A DNA stretch of 64,000 nucleotides from Allosediminivita pacifica (GTDB taxonomy: Bacteria > Pseudomonadota > Alphaproteobacteria > Rhodobacterales > Rhodobacteraceae). The notes under the pieces are model-generated. The model was given only the letters and a program-made list of their open reading frames with translations. It did not search any database and had not been told where the DNA came from. Of the stretch, positions 50,220 through 58,144 are shown in pieces. The DNA lies in assembly GCF_003054175.1 (NCBI RefSeq), contig NZ_QBKN01000009.1:62001-126000 (forward strand), read 5' to 3'. Numbering within the stretch: the first letter of the stretch is position 1; every line of letters begins with the position of its first letter. The position numbers and the translations under genes were made by a program.

Positions 50220-50277
50220 GGGGCTCTGCCCCCGTCCCTGCGGGACTCCCCCGGAATATTTTTGCCAAGAAGAAGCG
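50220..50277 (+). repeat. AAGAAGAAGC intergenic repeat (canonical copy)
   Basis: Two hairpins (GGGGGCTCTGCCCCC and GTCCCTGCGGGAC), then CCCCCGGAATATTTTTGCC and AAGAAGAAGCG. The hairpin plus ATTTTT layout looks like an intrinsic terminator for mmcB. It is the best-preserved copy in the window. Confidence 0.88.
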
Positions 50278-50297
50278 CCGGGGGTGCGAGGCCGTTT

Positions 50298-50489
50298 CTA
50301 GCGGCGCTTGGCCCGGCGGGCGGCCTGGGCCGCGGCGCGGATTTCCTCGGCGATTTCCTCGGCTTCCTCGGGCTCGAAATCCATCGGGATTTCGAGGCCT
50401 TCGCCCGCCACGAAGAGCCGGACCATGCCCTGGTCGGTGGGGCCGATCTGCAGGTTCGCCTCGATGTCGCTTTCGTCGTTGATGCCCAT
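50298..50489 (-). CDS. Small conserved protein (DUF6324-like)
   Basis: A 63-residue acidic protein beginning MGINDESDIEANLQIGPTD. It has a short beta-rich N-half (QGMVRLFVAGEGLEIPMDF) and a helical Glu/Ala tail. It resembles a small Rhodobacteraceae protein family of unknown function. I chose the ATG at 50489 because the conserved-looking sequence begins there; an upstream in-frame start at 50507 is possible. Converges with mmcB across a repeat. Confidence 0.7.
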   Translation of the reverse strand: MGINDESDIEANLQIGPTDQGMVRLFVAGEGLEIPMDFEPEEAEEIAEEIRAAAQAARRAKRR

Positions 50490-50661
50490 GGCCCTTGTCC
50501 TCTGCACCTTGTGGAAGGCGTCGCTTAGCGCCTTGCCCCCGGGGTTACAAGTTTTGCGCCGCAGCGGCGGTTCCGCAAGCGTGCCGGGGGCAAAAACCGC
50601 GCCCCGCGGGGCATCGGGGGGCTTGCAATCGTGATCCGGCGGGGCTATTTCGCCGCGCAGT

Positions 50662-50738
50662 GCCGCCTTAGCTCAGTAGGTTAGAGCGCTTGATTGTGGA
50701 TCAAGAGGTCTCCCGTTCGAACCGGGAAGGCGGTACCA
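50662..50738 (+). tRNA. tRNA-His (anticodon GTG)
   Basis: A 77-nt tRNA with encoded CCA. The acceptor stem GCCGCCT pairs with AGGCGGT (G1:U72 wobble), the D-arm GCTC...GAGC, anticodon stem CTTGA/TCAAG with loop TTGTGGA, and T-arm TCCCG/CGGGA with TTCGAAC are all complete. The residue before position 1 is T, so there is no encoded G-1, and position 73 is A rather than C, as described for alphaproteobacterial tRNA-His. Confidence 0.96.
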
Positions 50739-50787
50739 TTCTATTCCTCAGGTCGGATATCAGGGATCGCGCTTCGGAGGGCGCCGG

Positions 50788-51102
50788 TCAGTCGTGTTCG
50801 ATGCTGATGCGCTGGCGCAGCTTGCCGCTGTCGCGGGCGAAGATCAGGATCTCGTTTCCTTCGGTCACCACGGCATACCAGTCGGGGCCTTGCGTGAAGG
50901 CGCTGGCCTCTTCGCCCGAGGGCAGGGTGATGACGGGGGGCAGGGGCGCGCGGGTCGTGCGGTAGCGGATGACAAGCATGACCAGGATCATTAGAACGCC
51001 GGCGATCATGACGGTGGTGAGCAATGTCACCAGCCGGCGCAGGAAACGCAGCATGGCGGGATCGGGGTAGTCCCCGGGGTCCTGCGGATCGGGAGCGGAC
51101 AT
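50788..51102 (-). CDS. Small single-span membrane protein (DUF6476-like)
   Basis: A 104-residue protein with one hydrophobic helix (LLTTVMIAGVLMILVMLVI) after a short acidic N-terminus and a soluble C-terminal domain (GPDWYAVVTEGNEILIFARD). It resembles small conserved Rhodobacteraceae proteins found next to rluD. The start ATG at 51102 has AAGGA 8 bases upstream inside rluD. Its start codon shares the palindromic CATG at 51100-51103 with the start of divergent rluD. Confidence 0.78.
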   Translation of the reverse strand: MSAPDPQDPGDYPDPAMLRFLRRLVTLLTTVMIAGVLMILVMLVIRYRTTRAPLPPVITLPSGEEASAFTQGPDWYAVVTEGNEILIFARDSGKLRQRISIEHD

Positions 51103-52129
51103 GGACGAGATCCTTCGGGTCATCATCGCGGCGGACCCGCCGCCGCGCCTTGATAAGGCGCTCGCCCGCGATGTGCCAGAGGCCGCGGCGCTGTCGCGCA
51201 CGCGGCTGGCGCGGCTTATCGCCGAGGGCGCGGTGACGCGGGGCGGCGAGGTGTTGTCCAACCCCAAGGGGGCCGTCGTCGAGGGCGACGCGATCGAGAT
51301 CGCGGTGCCGCAGGCGCAGGATTATGACGTGGTGGCGCAGGACATCCCGCTCGAGGTGGTCTTCGAAGACGAGGACCTTGTGGTGGTGAACAAGCCCGCG
51401 GGCATGGTGGTGCACCCGGCGCCGGGCACGCCCGACGGCACGCTGGTCAACGCGCTGCTGCATCATTTCGGCGGTGATCTGTCCGGGGTGGGCGGTGAGA
51501 AGCGGCCCGGGATCGTGCACCGGATCGACAAGGACACCAGCGGGTTGCTGGTGGTGGCCAAGTCGGACCGGGCGCACCACGGGCTTGCCAAGCAGTTCGA
51601 GAAGCACACGGTGCGGCGCGCCTACCGGGCGCTGGTGCACGGGGTGCCCGATGTGGCCGACCCGCGCCTGCGGGGCGTGCGGGGCGTCGCGGTGGAGCCG
51701 GGCGAGGTGGTGCGTGTGACCTCGGGGCTGGCGCGGCACAAGACCGAGCGGCAGCGGCAGGCGGTGTTCTTCGACGGGCAGGGGCGGCATGCCATCACGC
51801 GGGCGCGCGTTCTGGAGTCCTTCGGCAGCCCGGCGTGTCTGGCGCTGGTGGAATGCCGGCTGGAGACCGGGCGGACGCACCAGATCCGGGTGCACATGGC
51901 CCATATCGGCCACGGGCTTGTCGGCGATCCGGTCTACGGCGGGCGGCGCAAGCTGCCGGTGCGCGCGGTGCCGGAGGAGGCGGACGCGCTGGTGCGGGGC
52001 TTCGACCGGCAGGCGCTGCACGCGGCGGAGCTTGGCTTCGATCACCCTGTGAGCGGCGAGGAGATGCTTTTCGAAGCGCCGCTGCCCGCTGACATGAGCG
52101 CCCTGCTGGAGGCGCTGCGGGCGGGCTGA
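51101..52129 (+). CDS. rluD: 23S rRNA pseudouridine synthase, RluD/RluC-like
   Basis: A 342-residue pseudouridine synthase with an N-terminal S4 domain (RLDKALARDVPEAAALSR...) and the RluA-family catalytic core GIVHRIDKDTSGLLVVAK near residue 140 with the catalytic Asp, plus GRTHQIRVHMAHIGHGLVGD. By family it modifies the 23S rRNA helix 69 region. The ATG at 51101 follows GGGAGCGGAC. It converges with the ArnT-like gene over a 10-bp-stem hairpin. Confidence 0.92.
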   Translation: MDEILRVIIAADPPPRLDKALARDVPEAAALSRTRLARLIAEGAVTRGGEVLSNPKGAVVEGDAIEIAVPQAQDYDVVAQDIPLEVVFEDEDLVVVNKPAGMVVHPAPGTPDGTLVNALLHHFGGDLSGVGGEKRPGIVHRIDKDTSGLLVVAKSDRAHHGLAKQFEKHTVRRAYRALVHGVPDVADPRLRGVRGVAVEPGEVVRVTSGLARHKTERQRQAVFFDGQGRHAITRARVLESFGSPACLALVECRLETGRTHQIRVHMAHIGHGLVGDPVYGGRRKLPVRAVPEEADALVRGFDRQALHAAELGFDHPVSGEEMLFEAPLPADMSALLEALRAG

Positions 52130-52141
52130 AGCGCCCGCAGC
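52114..52141. terminator. GC-rich hairpin between converging genes
   Basis: GCTGCGGGCG (52114-52123) pairs perfectly with CGCCCGCAGC (52132-52141), loop GGCTGAAG, overlapping the rluD stop codon. There is no T-tract, so termination strength is uncertain. Confidence 0.5.
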
Positions 52142-52149
52142 CTGCCCGT

Positions 52150-53673
52150 TCAGTCAGGGTCGGGGATGTAGCCCTCGGCGGTCCAGAACACCATGTCGGC
52201 GCCCGGAACGGGCTCGGCCTGCAGCCCCGCGAGATGGGGGGCGAGCCGTTCCAGGCCGTCGGGGTGGCAAATGCCGCGCATCGGCCCGCGGTAGTCCTCG
52301 GCCACACGGTCGAGTGCCCAGCCCAGGTCGGGTTCGCGCAGGAAGGCGTAGGGACGGCTGTTCGAAGAGAAATGCGTGATGGCGCCGGGGGGCACTCGAG
52401 GTGTCCTCGAGAAGCCACAGAAGACCAGCATCTCGTCCTCCTGAAGCTCTGCTCCGAGGCGCTCCAGAATCGGCTCCAGAGGCACGCCGTAGCGATCTTC
52501 GCTGCGGTAGGGGGCGTCGAAAACCTCGGGCCGCAGGGGGCCGCCCGCCAGCGCCATGAGCACGACGGCCGCCCCGAGGCCGAGCCAGGGCGCGGGACGC
52601 AGCAGCATCAGCACGGCCGCAAGCGATGCCATGAGCAGCGGGACCATGATCAGGGAGTAGCGCGGGTAGACGTCGCCCGAGGCCAGGAACATGCCCAGCA
52701 CGAAGATCAGCGTGATCCCCGGGACCACGATGAGCGTGGGGCGCCGGGTGACGAAGGGCAGCAGGCAGACCGAGATCAGCGCGGGGACGCGAAGCCAGCC
52801 CTCGCCGTCGAGGATCAGCCAGAGAAACTCGGCAATGCCACGACCGCTTGCGCCGGGGGTGAAACGCTCGAACATCTCGTTTTCGACGCTGCCGTTGATC
52901 TCGGTGCCGGCGGTGAATCGAAAGGACTGCAGGAACTGCCAGGAAAAGCCCAGGATGATGGCCAGGAACAGGGCGCGCCGGAAGGCCCGCGTGCGCCAGA
53001 TGTCCCGCGCGCGCAGCTCTTGCCAGCGCGGCGCGATCCAGTGCGAGAGCGCGAGGATCAGTGGCGCGAACATCATGAAGAAGAGCGGCGTGGGCGCCTT
53101 TTGCAGACCGGCGAGGAAGACGGCGCCGGCGAGCCCGTACCAGTAGCGGGGGGAGTCGAGCGCCTTCAGCAGGAAGGCGAAGCCGAGACTGGTGAAGAGC
53201 ATCGCGCCGGAATCGAGCATGGCCGAGCGCGCGTAGTCCCAGAACTGCCAGGAGCAGGACATGAGCGCGACGGCGAGGGGCATCGCCCAGGGCCGCGCGG
53301 GGGCGAGGATGCGCGCGATCCAGGCGGTGACGCCGAGCACGCCGAGCGCGAAGATCATCGAGGGAATGCGAAGTGCGACACCGGGCGCTACGCCCCATTC
53401 CATCAAGAGCCCGCCCATCCAGTATTGCAGCGGGGGCTTCTTCAGCGTGGGGGCGTTGCTCGTGTAGACGGCCCACCAGTCGTCGAAGCGGGCGAAGGCC
53501 GCACTGCGTTCGAGCGTGTAGTATTCATCGTACCGCGAGAAGTCGGCGAGCGCGAAGCCATTCAGGTGCCAGATCCAGAAAATCGCTATCAAAAGCAAGG
53601 TCAGGGCGATGGGTGCCCACGCCAAGGCCATCGGCGAGGCTTCGCGAGCGCCATGCCGCAGGTCAGCATTCAT
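52150..53673 (-). CDS. ArnT-like membrane glycosyltransferase (PMT family)
   Basis: A 507-residue GT-C glycosyltransferase with about ten to twelve membrane helices. The first periplasmic loop has the catalytic-type acidic residues (ADFSRYDEYYTLERSAAF) and the family segment NAPTLKKPPLQYWMGG, as in ArnT/PMT enzymes that use a polyprenyl-phosphate sugar donor. By analogy it adds a sugar to lipid A or another envelope glycan. It is divergent from the GT2 gene that would make the lipid-linked donor. Start at the ATG at 53673. Confidence 0.85.
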   Translation of the reverse strand: MNADLRHGAREASPMALAWAPIALTLLLIAIFWIWHLNGFALADFSRYDEYYTLERSAAFARFDDWWAVYTSNAPTLKKPPLQYWMGGLLMEWGVAPGVALRIPSMIFALGVLGVTAWIARILAPARPWAMPLAVALMSCSWQFWDYARSAMLDSGAMLFTSLGFAFLLKALDSPRYWYGLAGAVFLAGLQKAPTPLFFMMFAPLILALSHWIAPRWQELRARDIWRTRAFRRALFLAIILGFSWQFLQSFRFTAGTEINGSVENEMFERFTPGASGRGIAEFLWLILDGEGWLRVPALISVCLLPFVTRRPTLIVVPGITLIFVLGMFLASGDVYPRYSLIMVPLLMASLAAVLMLLRPAPWLGLGAAVVLMALAGGPLRPEVFDAPYRSEDRYGVPLEPILERLGAELQEDEMLVFCGFSRTPRVPPGAITHFSSNSRPYAFLREPDLGWALDRVAEDYRGPMRGICHPDGLERLAPHLAGLQAEPVPGADMVFWTAEGYIPDPD

Positions 53674-53805
53674 GGTTGCTTCCCCTCGGGAATTGACTCA
53701 TAGGACGGCCAGTTTCGACGGCTGCACCGGTGTCTGCTCGTGCCGCGCGGTGCACCGCACCGACATCCGCTTTCCGGTCCAGCTTGAACACGAAGGGAAA
53801 GCCCG

Positions 53806-54588
53806 ATGCAACATACTCGGCAGGAAATCGGTCCCCGCTCGCCAGTCGCGCCCGGCACGCCCCAGGTCTCGGTGGTCATTCCGATGCATGACGAGGAAGG
53901 CGCTGTCGCGGACCTGATTTCCGGGATCGCCGAGGCCGCCGCAGGGCTCTCCGATTTCGAGATCATCGCTGTCGATGACGGATCAAGCGACCGCACCTTC
54001 GAGCAGCTTGTCGCTGCCCGTGCGACGGTGCCGCAATTGCGCATCCTGCGCCATTCCAGCGCCGGCGGTCAGAGCGCTGCGGTGCATTCCGGCGTCCGCG
54101 CCGCGCGCGCGGCGATCTGTTGCACACTGGACGGCGACGGGCAGAACCCGCCCTCGGAACTGCCCAAGCTCTGGGAGCCGCTGCTTGCCGACGAAACCGG
54201 TCGCGTGGGCCTTGTCGCCGGGCAGCGGTTGAAGCGGCGCGACACCTTTTCCAAGCGCATGGGCTCGAAGTTCGCCAATGGCCTGCGCCGGCGAATCCTG
54301 AGCGACGGGACCAGCGACACGGGCTGCGGGCTCAAGGGGTTCCGGACCGAGGCCTTTCTTGCGCTGCCCTACTTCAACCACATGCACCGCTACCTGCCCG
54401 CGTTGTTCAAGGCCTACCGTTGGGAGGTGGTGCTGGTGGAAGTTGCCCATATGGAGCGGACCTCGGGGCGGTCCAAGTACACCAACTTCGGCCGCGCGGT
54501 CGCGGGCGTGGCCGACCTGATCGGGGTCTTCTGGCTGCTGCGGCGCGCGAAGTCCGTGAGTGCAGAGGAGACCGCGGCCGATGCTTGA
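53806..54588 (+). CDS. Family 2 glycosyltransferase (polyprenyl-phosphate sugar synthase type)
   Basis: A 260-residue GT2 enzyme. VSVVIPMHDEEGAVADLI, then IIAVDDGSSDRTFE and the metal-binding ICCTLDGDGQNPPSELPKL are of the DPM1/ArnC type, which load a sugar onto a polyprenyl phosphate at the inner membrane. The region GLKGFRTEAFLALPYFNHMHRYLP is typical too. Start at 53806 after GGGAAAG. It overlaps the LAB_N gene by 8 bp. Confidence 0.9.
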   Translation: MQHTRQEIGPRSPVAPGTPQVSVVIPMHDEEGAVADLISGIAEAAAGLSDFEIIAVDDGSSDRTFEQLVAARATVPQLRILRHSSAGGQSAAVHSGVRAARAAICCTLDGDGQNPPSELPKLWEPLLADETGRVGLVAGQRLKRRDTFSKRMGSKFANGLRRRILSDGTSDTGCGLKGFRTEAFLALPYFNHMHRYLPALFKAYRWEVVLVEVAHMERTSGRSKYTNFGRAVAGVADLIGVFWLLRRAKSVSAEETAADA

Positions 54589-54889
54589 GGCGATCCTGAA
54601 CTTCCTGCACGTCGACGACTGGATCGAGGGGCTCTGGGTCATCGTGGGGCTTTGCGGGCAGCTTCTGTTCACCGCGCGCTTCCTGGTGCAGTGGCTCGCC
54701 TCCGAGAAGGCGCGCAAGTCGATCATCCCGGTCGCCTTCTGGTACTTTTCGATCGGTGGCGGGCTGATCCTGCTGTCCTACGCGATCTACCGACGGGATC
54801 CCGTCTTCATCCTCGGGCAGTCGCTTGGGGTCACGGTCTACCTGCGCAATCTGATGCTGATCCGGGGCGAGCGGCGCGATCCTTCGTGA
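54581..54889 (+). CDS. Stand-alone lipid A biosynthesis N-terminal (LAB_N) domain protein
   Basis: A 102-residue membrane protein consisting only of the LAB_N domain, with about three helices and the motif QLLFTARFLVQWLASEKARKS in part, then GLILLSYAIYRRDPVFILGQS. The domain is usually found next to GT2 enzymes that make or move polyprenyl-linked sugars for lipid A. It starts inside the GT2 gene (8-bp overlap), so they are coupled. Function is likely as a flippase or membrane partner (inference). Confidence 0.9.
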   Translation: MLEAILNFLHVDDWIEGLWVIVGLCGQLLFTARFLVQWLASEKARKSIIPVAFWYFSIGGGLILLSYAIYRRDPVFILGQSLGVTVYLRNLMLIRGERRDPS

Positions 54890-54902
54890 CCGCGCGCGGC
54901 CG

Positions 54903-55728
54903 TCAGGTGGCCGTGATAGCAGGAGGTTGCAGCAGGCGGCGCGGCAGATTGAGTCCCGTGCGCCAGCAGGTGATCGCCCGGGCAAAGAGCGCCGGGTCCT
55001 CGGCGCCCCAGCCGTAGCCATAGCCCTGCACGGTGCGGGCCTCGGAGCCGGGAATGCCGTCGCGAAAGGCGGTGAGGGCATTCAGGATGGCGGGATGTTC
55101 CTTTTTCCCCCGCGAGGAAGAGCGTCGGGGTCCGGACATGACAGAGCTCTTCACGGGCGTCGAACTCGAGCGCGCAGCGCGCCGCGCGCCACATGGTGCG
55201 GATCGAGGCATTGGGCCGGCCGTGGGCGTCGCTTGCCACGGCGAGGTTCATGAAACCCATGTCGCTGGCGGAACGCTCGCGCAGGCTGCGGAAGCTCATC
55301 AGGGCCGAGGTGGCGCGCATGGCGAGGCGCATGGCGGGACCCATCATCACCGGGCGGTCCTGGAGGCCGCTGAGCACCGCGCGGTTTGCGAGGTCGGGAT
55401 GGCGGGCGAGGCAGCGGAAGCCCACGTAGGCACCCAGTGAGAGGCCGACGAGGGTGACGGCGCCGTCGTGGTGGGCGCGGATGCACTCAGCCACCTCGTC
55501 GGCGGCGGCGTCGAAGTCTTCGAGATCGGTGGCGCGGCTTTGCCCGTGGCCGGGCAGGTCGATTGCCGTGCAACGGCAATCGTTGAGCTGCGCGGCCACC
55601 TCGGCCCACATGCGGCAGTCGTAGCCGGCGCCATGAAGGAAGACCAGCGGCGGTCCTTCGCGAGAACCCAGTTCAACCTTGTGCAGCACTCGAAACCTCG
55701 CACCCGAAGGGCCACGCCAGGGCAGCAT
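54903..55728 (-). pseudogene. Alpha/beta hydrolase, frameshifted
   Basis: The 5' part (from the ATG at 55728) encodes an alpha/beta hydrolase start: PPLVFLHGAGYDCRMW (oxyanion HG), the nucleophile elbow LVGLSLGAYVGF and RTPTLFLAGEK. In the G5A5 tract (plus-strand 55102-55111) the frame breaks: the same frame continues as unrelated Arg/His/Gly-rich sequence, while the +1 alternative frame gives a normal C-terminus (KEHPAILNALTAF through GWGAEDPALFARAITCW) to a stop at 54903. The normal acid and His of the triad are not obvious in the C-terminal part. Could be a real inactivation, a phase-variable tract or a sequencing error. Confidence 0.7.
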
Positions 55729-55842
55729 AGTGTGGCAGTGAACGGACGGGTCGAAGATTCAGGAGGCCGGGCCGCCGCGCGGGGTTGCGCGCCGGGTGGT
55801 CCGTCCTAGGCTGCCGTCCGTGTATTCCATAGGAGGAGCGCC

Positions 55843-56382
55843 ATGCGCGCGGTTTTGTTCCTGCTCATGTTTGCCGGTGCGGCTTCGGCCGAGCCGGTGA
55901 CGTGGCGTTTTTCCTGGGAAGGGCAGGGCGGATATGCCCTGCGCGGGGCCCTGCGGTATGACGCTGCGGAAGTCGGGCGGATCGTGCGCGAGACCGATCT
56001 GAGCTGCTTCGTGATCGAGGGCACGCGGGAGGGGGCGCCGGTGGGCCGCTGGGCGCTGACGGAGCTGACCAACGAGACCACGTGGCGGCTGCACTTCGAT
56101 GCGGGGGCCGGGGCCTTCCTTGTCGAGGGGGATGGGGCGTGGATGCCGCAGGCCTGGAACATGGACGGCACGGGCGACGATTGCGGGCCGGGGGGCTTCG
56201 GCTTCAACATCGGCAACGCGGCGCAGGATCTATGCCTGGACAACCGGCTGGTGGTGGCAAGCCAGGTGGACCCCTTCCGGCCCTTCCCGGCCGTGCGGGA
56301 CGACAAGGCCGAGCTGCCCGGTGATGCCTGCTACGCGCCGCCGCTGCTGGGCGGGCTGTCGATGGACAGGTCGCAGGGCTAA
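55843..56382 (+). CDS. Hypothetical secreted protein
   Basis: A 179-residue exported protein. The signal peptide (MRAVLFLLMFAGAASA) is clear, with cleavage before EP at about residue 17. The mature part is beta-rich with scattered cysteines (LSCFVIEG, DDCGPGG, LCLDNR, DACYAPP), so disulfides are possible. I do not recognise a family. Start at 55843 after GGAGG. It converges with the SPFH gene 18 bp away. Confidence 0.75.
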   Translation: MRAVLFLLMFAGAASAEPVTWRFSWEGQGGYALRGALRYDAAEVGRIVRETDLSCFVIEGTREGAPVGRWALTELTNETTWRLHFDAGAGAFLVEGDGAWMPQAWNMDGTGDDCGPGGFGFNIGNAAQDLCLDNRLVVASQVDPFRPFPAVRDDKAELPGDACYAPPLLGGLSMDRSQG

Positions 56383-56400
56383 GAGCGCCCGCGCGCCCGG

Positions 56401-57516
56401 TCAGGCCCCCGGCGGCAGGGGCGGGGGCATGACGGTGAAGAGCTGGGCCAGTTCGGTGACGTCCTCGGCGCGCATCCAGCCGTCCTGGCCTTGGGTCCAG
56501 ACGTAGGTCTCGCGCGTCATCTCGCCGCCCGAGACCATCTTGCCGAGGTCGGCGCGGCTGTAGGGACCCGAGGTCTGGCCGTTCTTCGCCAGGTGCCAGA
56601 CGTGTTCGACCGGCGGTGGCGGGGGAGGCGCGGCCTGCGGTTGCTGTGGCGCTGGGGCGGCGCCCCAGGGGCCTTCGCGGCCCATGGTGTTGGCCATCTG
56701 CATGCCCAGGCCCGCGCCGAAGCCCATGCCCATGCTCTGGTCCATGGCGCCGCCCTGGCCCATGGCCTCGGCCGCCTTCCACTTCATGTGCTCGTCGAGG
56801 TTGCCCGCGATCCCGCGCGAGGTGCGGGCGTCGAGCGCCTTTTCCACGGCGGGCGGCAGCGAGATGTTCTCGATGTAGAGCTCGGGGAGGGTGAGGCCGT
56901 ACTGCTTGATCGTCGGGTCGATGGCCTTGGCGAGAAGCGCGCCCACCTCGTCGGTGTTCGCGGCCATGTCGAGCACGGGGATGCCGCTGGCGGCGATGGC
57001 GCGCGAGAAGGCCTGCACGATGATGTTGCGGATCTGGAAGCTGATCTCGTCGCGGGTGAAGGCGCCGTCGGTGCCGACGATCTCGGTCAGGAAGAGCGCG
57101 GGGTCGGCGACCTTGACGGCGTAGGTGCCGAAGGCGCGGATACGGGTGGGGCCGAATTCAGGATCGCGCAGCATGATGGGGTTCTTGGTGCCCCACTTGA
57201 GGTCGGTGAAGCGGCGCGTGGCGACGAAGTAGATCTCGGATTTGAAGGGCGAGCGGAAGCCGTGGTCCCAGTGCTGGAGACTGGTCATGATCGGCATGTT
57301 GTTGGTCTCGAGCATGTAGAGACCGGGGGTGAAGGTGTCGGCGAGTTGGCCCTCGTGGACGAAGACTGCGGCCTGGCCTTCGCGCACGGTGAGCTTGGCG
57401 CCATACTTGATCTCGTGGCCTTCGCGCTCGAAGCGGTGGACCATGGTGTCGCGGGTGTCGTCCGTCCATTCGATGACGTCGATGAACTGGCCGCTGAGAA
57501 AGTCGAGAATGCCCAT
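56401..57516 (-). CDS. SPFH/band-7 domain protein with GYF_2 tail (YdjI-like)
   Basis: A 371-residue protein of the YdjI/virion-core-protein-like SPFH family. The N-terminal domain (VIEWTDDTRDTMVHRFEREGHEIKYGAKLTV) and FTPGLYMLETNNMPIM are typical. A Gly/Met-rich stretch (GQGGAMDQSMGMGFGAGLGMQM in part) and a Pro run (APPPPPPVE) link to a C-terminal GYF_2 domain (WHLAKNGQTSGPYSRADL). Such proteins organise membrane microdomains under envelope stress. The ATG at 57516 follows AGGAGGG. It heads a leftward set including a globin upstream. Confidence 0.82.
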   Translation of the reverse strand: MGILDFLSGQFIDVIEWTDDTRDTMVHRFEREGHEIKYGAKLTVREGQAAVFVHEGQLADTFTPGLYMLETNNMPIMTSLQHWDHGFRSPFKSEIYFVATRRFTDLKWGTKNPIMLRDPEFGPTRIRAFGTYAVKVADPALFLTEIVGTDGAFTRDEISFQIRNIIVQAFSRAIAASGIPVLDMAANTDEVGALLAKAIDPTIKQYGLTLPELYIENISLPPAVEKALDARTSRGIAGNLDEHMKWKAAEAMGQGGAMDQSMGMGFGAGLGMQMANTMGREGPWGAAPAPQQPQAAPPPPPPVEHVWHLAKNGQTSGPYSRADLGKMVSGGEMTRETYVWTQGQDGWMRAEDVTELAQLFTVMPPPLPPGA

Positions 57517-57642
57517 GCTGCCCTCCTGAGGCTCGGGGCGAAACTGCCCTATTCGGCGGAGCTGAACAAGCGGACGTGGCGCCGGACGGCGGCGCCCGGC
57601 CGGGAAGCGGTTTTCAGACAGGGTGCCGCAGGTTGCCGGCAC

Positions 57643-58092
57643 TTACGTCCCCGGCGTCTCGGTTGCCTCCGGGACGGGTGTCTGGACATCGCGGGCGCCG
57701 GTGATCATCAGATCGCTGAGGTAGTTGTAGAGCTCGTACCATGCGGCGCGGTCAGCGTCGGACCAGTCCTCGACGTTCTCGGCAACCGTGTCGATCAGCA
57801 CGTCGCCCACGACGGGGTACATGTCGTCGGTCACACCGTGCCGGGCGTGCTGACGGCCCAGGGCTTCGACAAAGGTGACGAGCCCGGCAAGCTTGTCGAG
57901 CGACTGGACCACGACCATCAGGGTGTCCATCAGCTTGTCCGCTTGCGAGCCGATGTCGTCCTTGAAGAGGGCGCGCGTTTCGGGCGCGCGCTCGAACAGC
58001 CTGTCGTAGAAACCGTAGGCAAGGTCCTGCGGATAGCAGGTGAGTCGGGCGATGGTGCCGCGAATCCGGGTCTTGGTCTCTTCGGGAAGCAT
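57643..58092 (-). CDS. Single-domain globin
   Basis: A 149-residue globin-fold haem protein. The proximal His is most likely H82 in VEALGRQHARHGV, and PQDLAYGFYDRLFERAPETRALFKDD is the typical A-B-C helix start of bacterial single-domain globins. There is no reductase domain. By family it binds oxygen or NO in the cytoplasm. The start is the ATG at 58092. It lies between the SPFH gene (126 bp) and the DUF2927 gene (52 bp), all leftward. Confidence 0.85.
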   Translation of the reverse strand: MLPEETKTRIRGTIARLTCYPQDLAYGFYDRLFERAPETRALFKDDIGSQADKLMDTLMVVVQSLDKLAGLVTFVEALGRQHARHGVTDDMYPVVGDVLIDTVAENVEDWSDADRAAWYELYNYLSDLMITGARDVQTPVPEATETPGT

Positions 58093-58144
58093 GGGGCCTC
58101 GTCCTTTTGAACGAGGCTATAGCCGGAGGATGATTAACCCCGGC

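Noticed and set aside
54903-55728. Programmed frameshift in the hydrolase gene
   Set aside because: The tract lacks a standard slippery heptamer in the right phase and no downstream structure was seen; a mutation or sequencing error is simpler.
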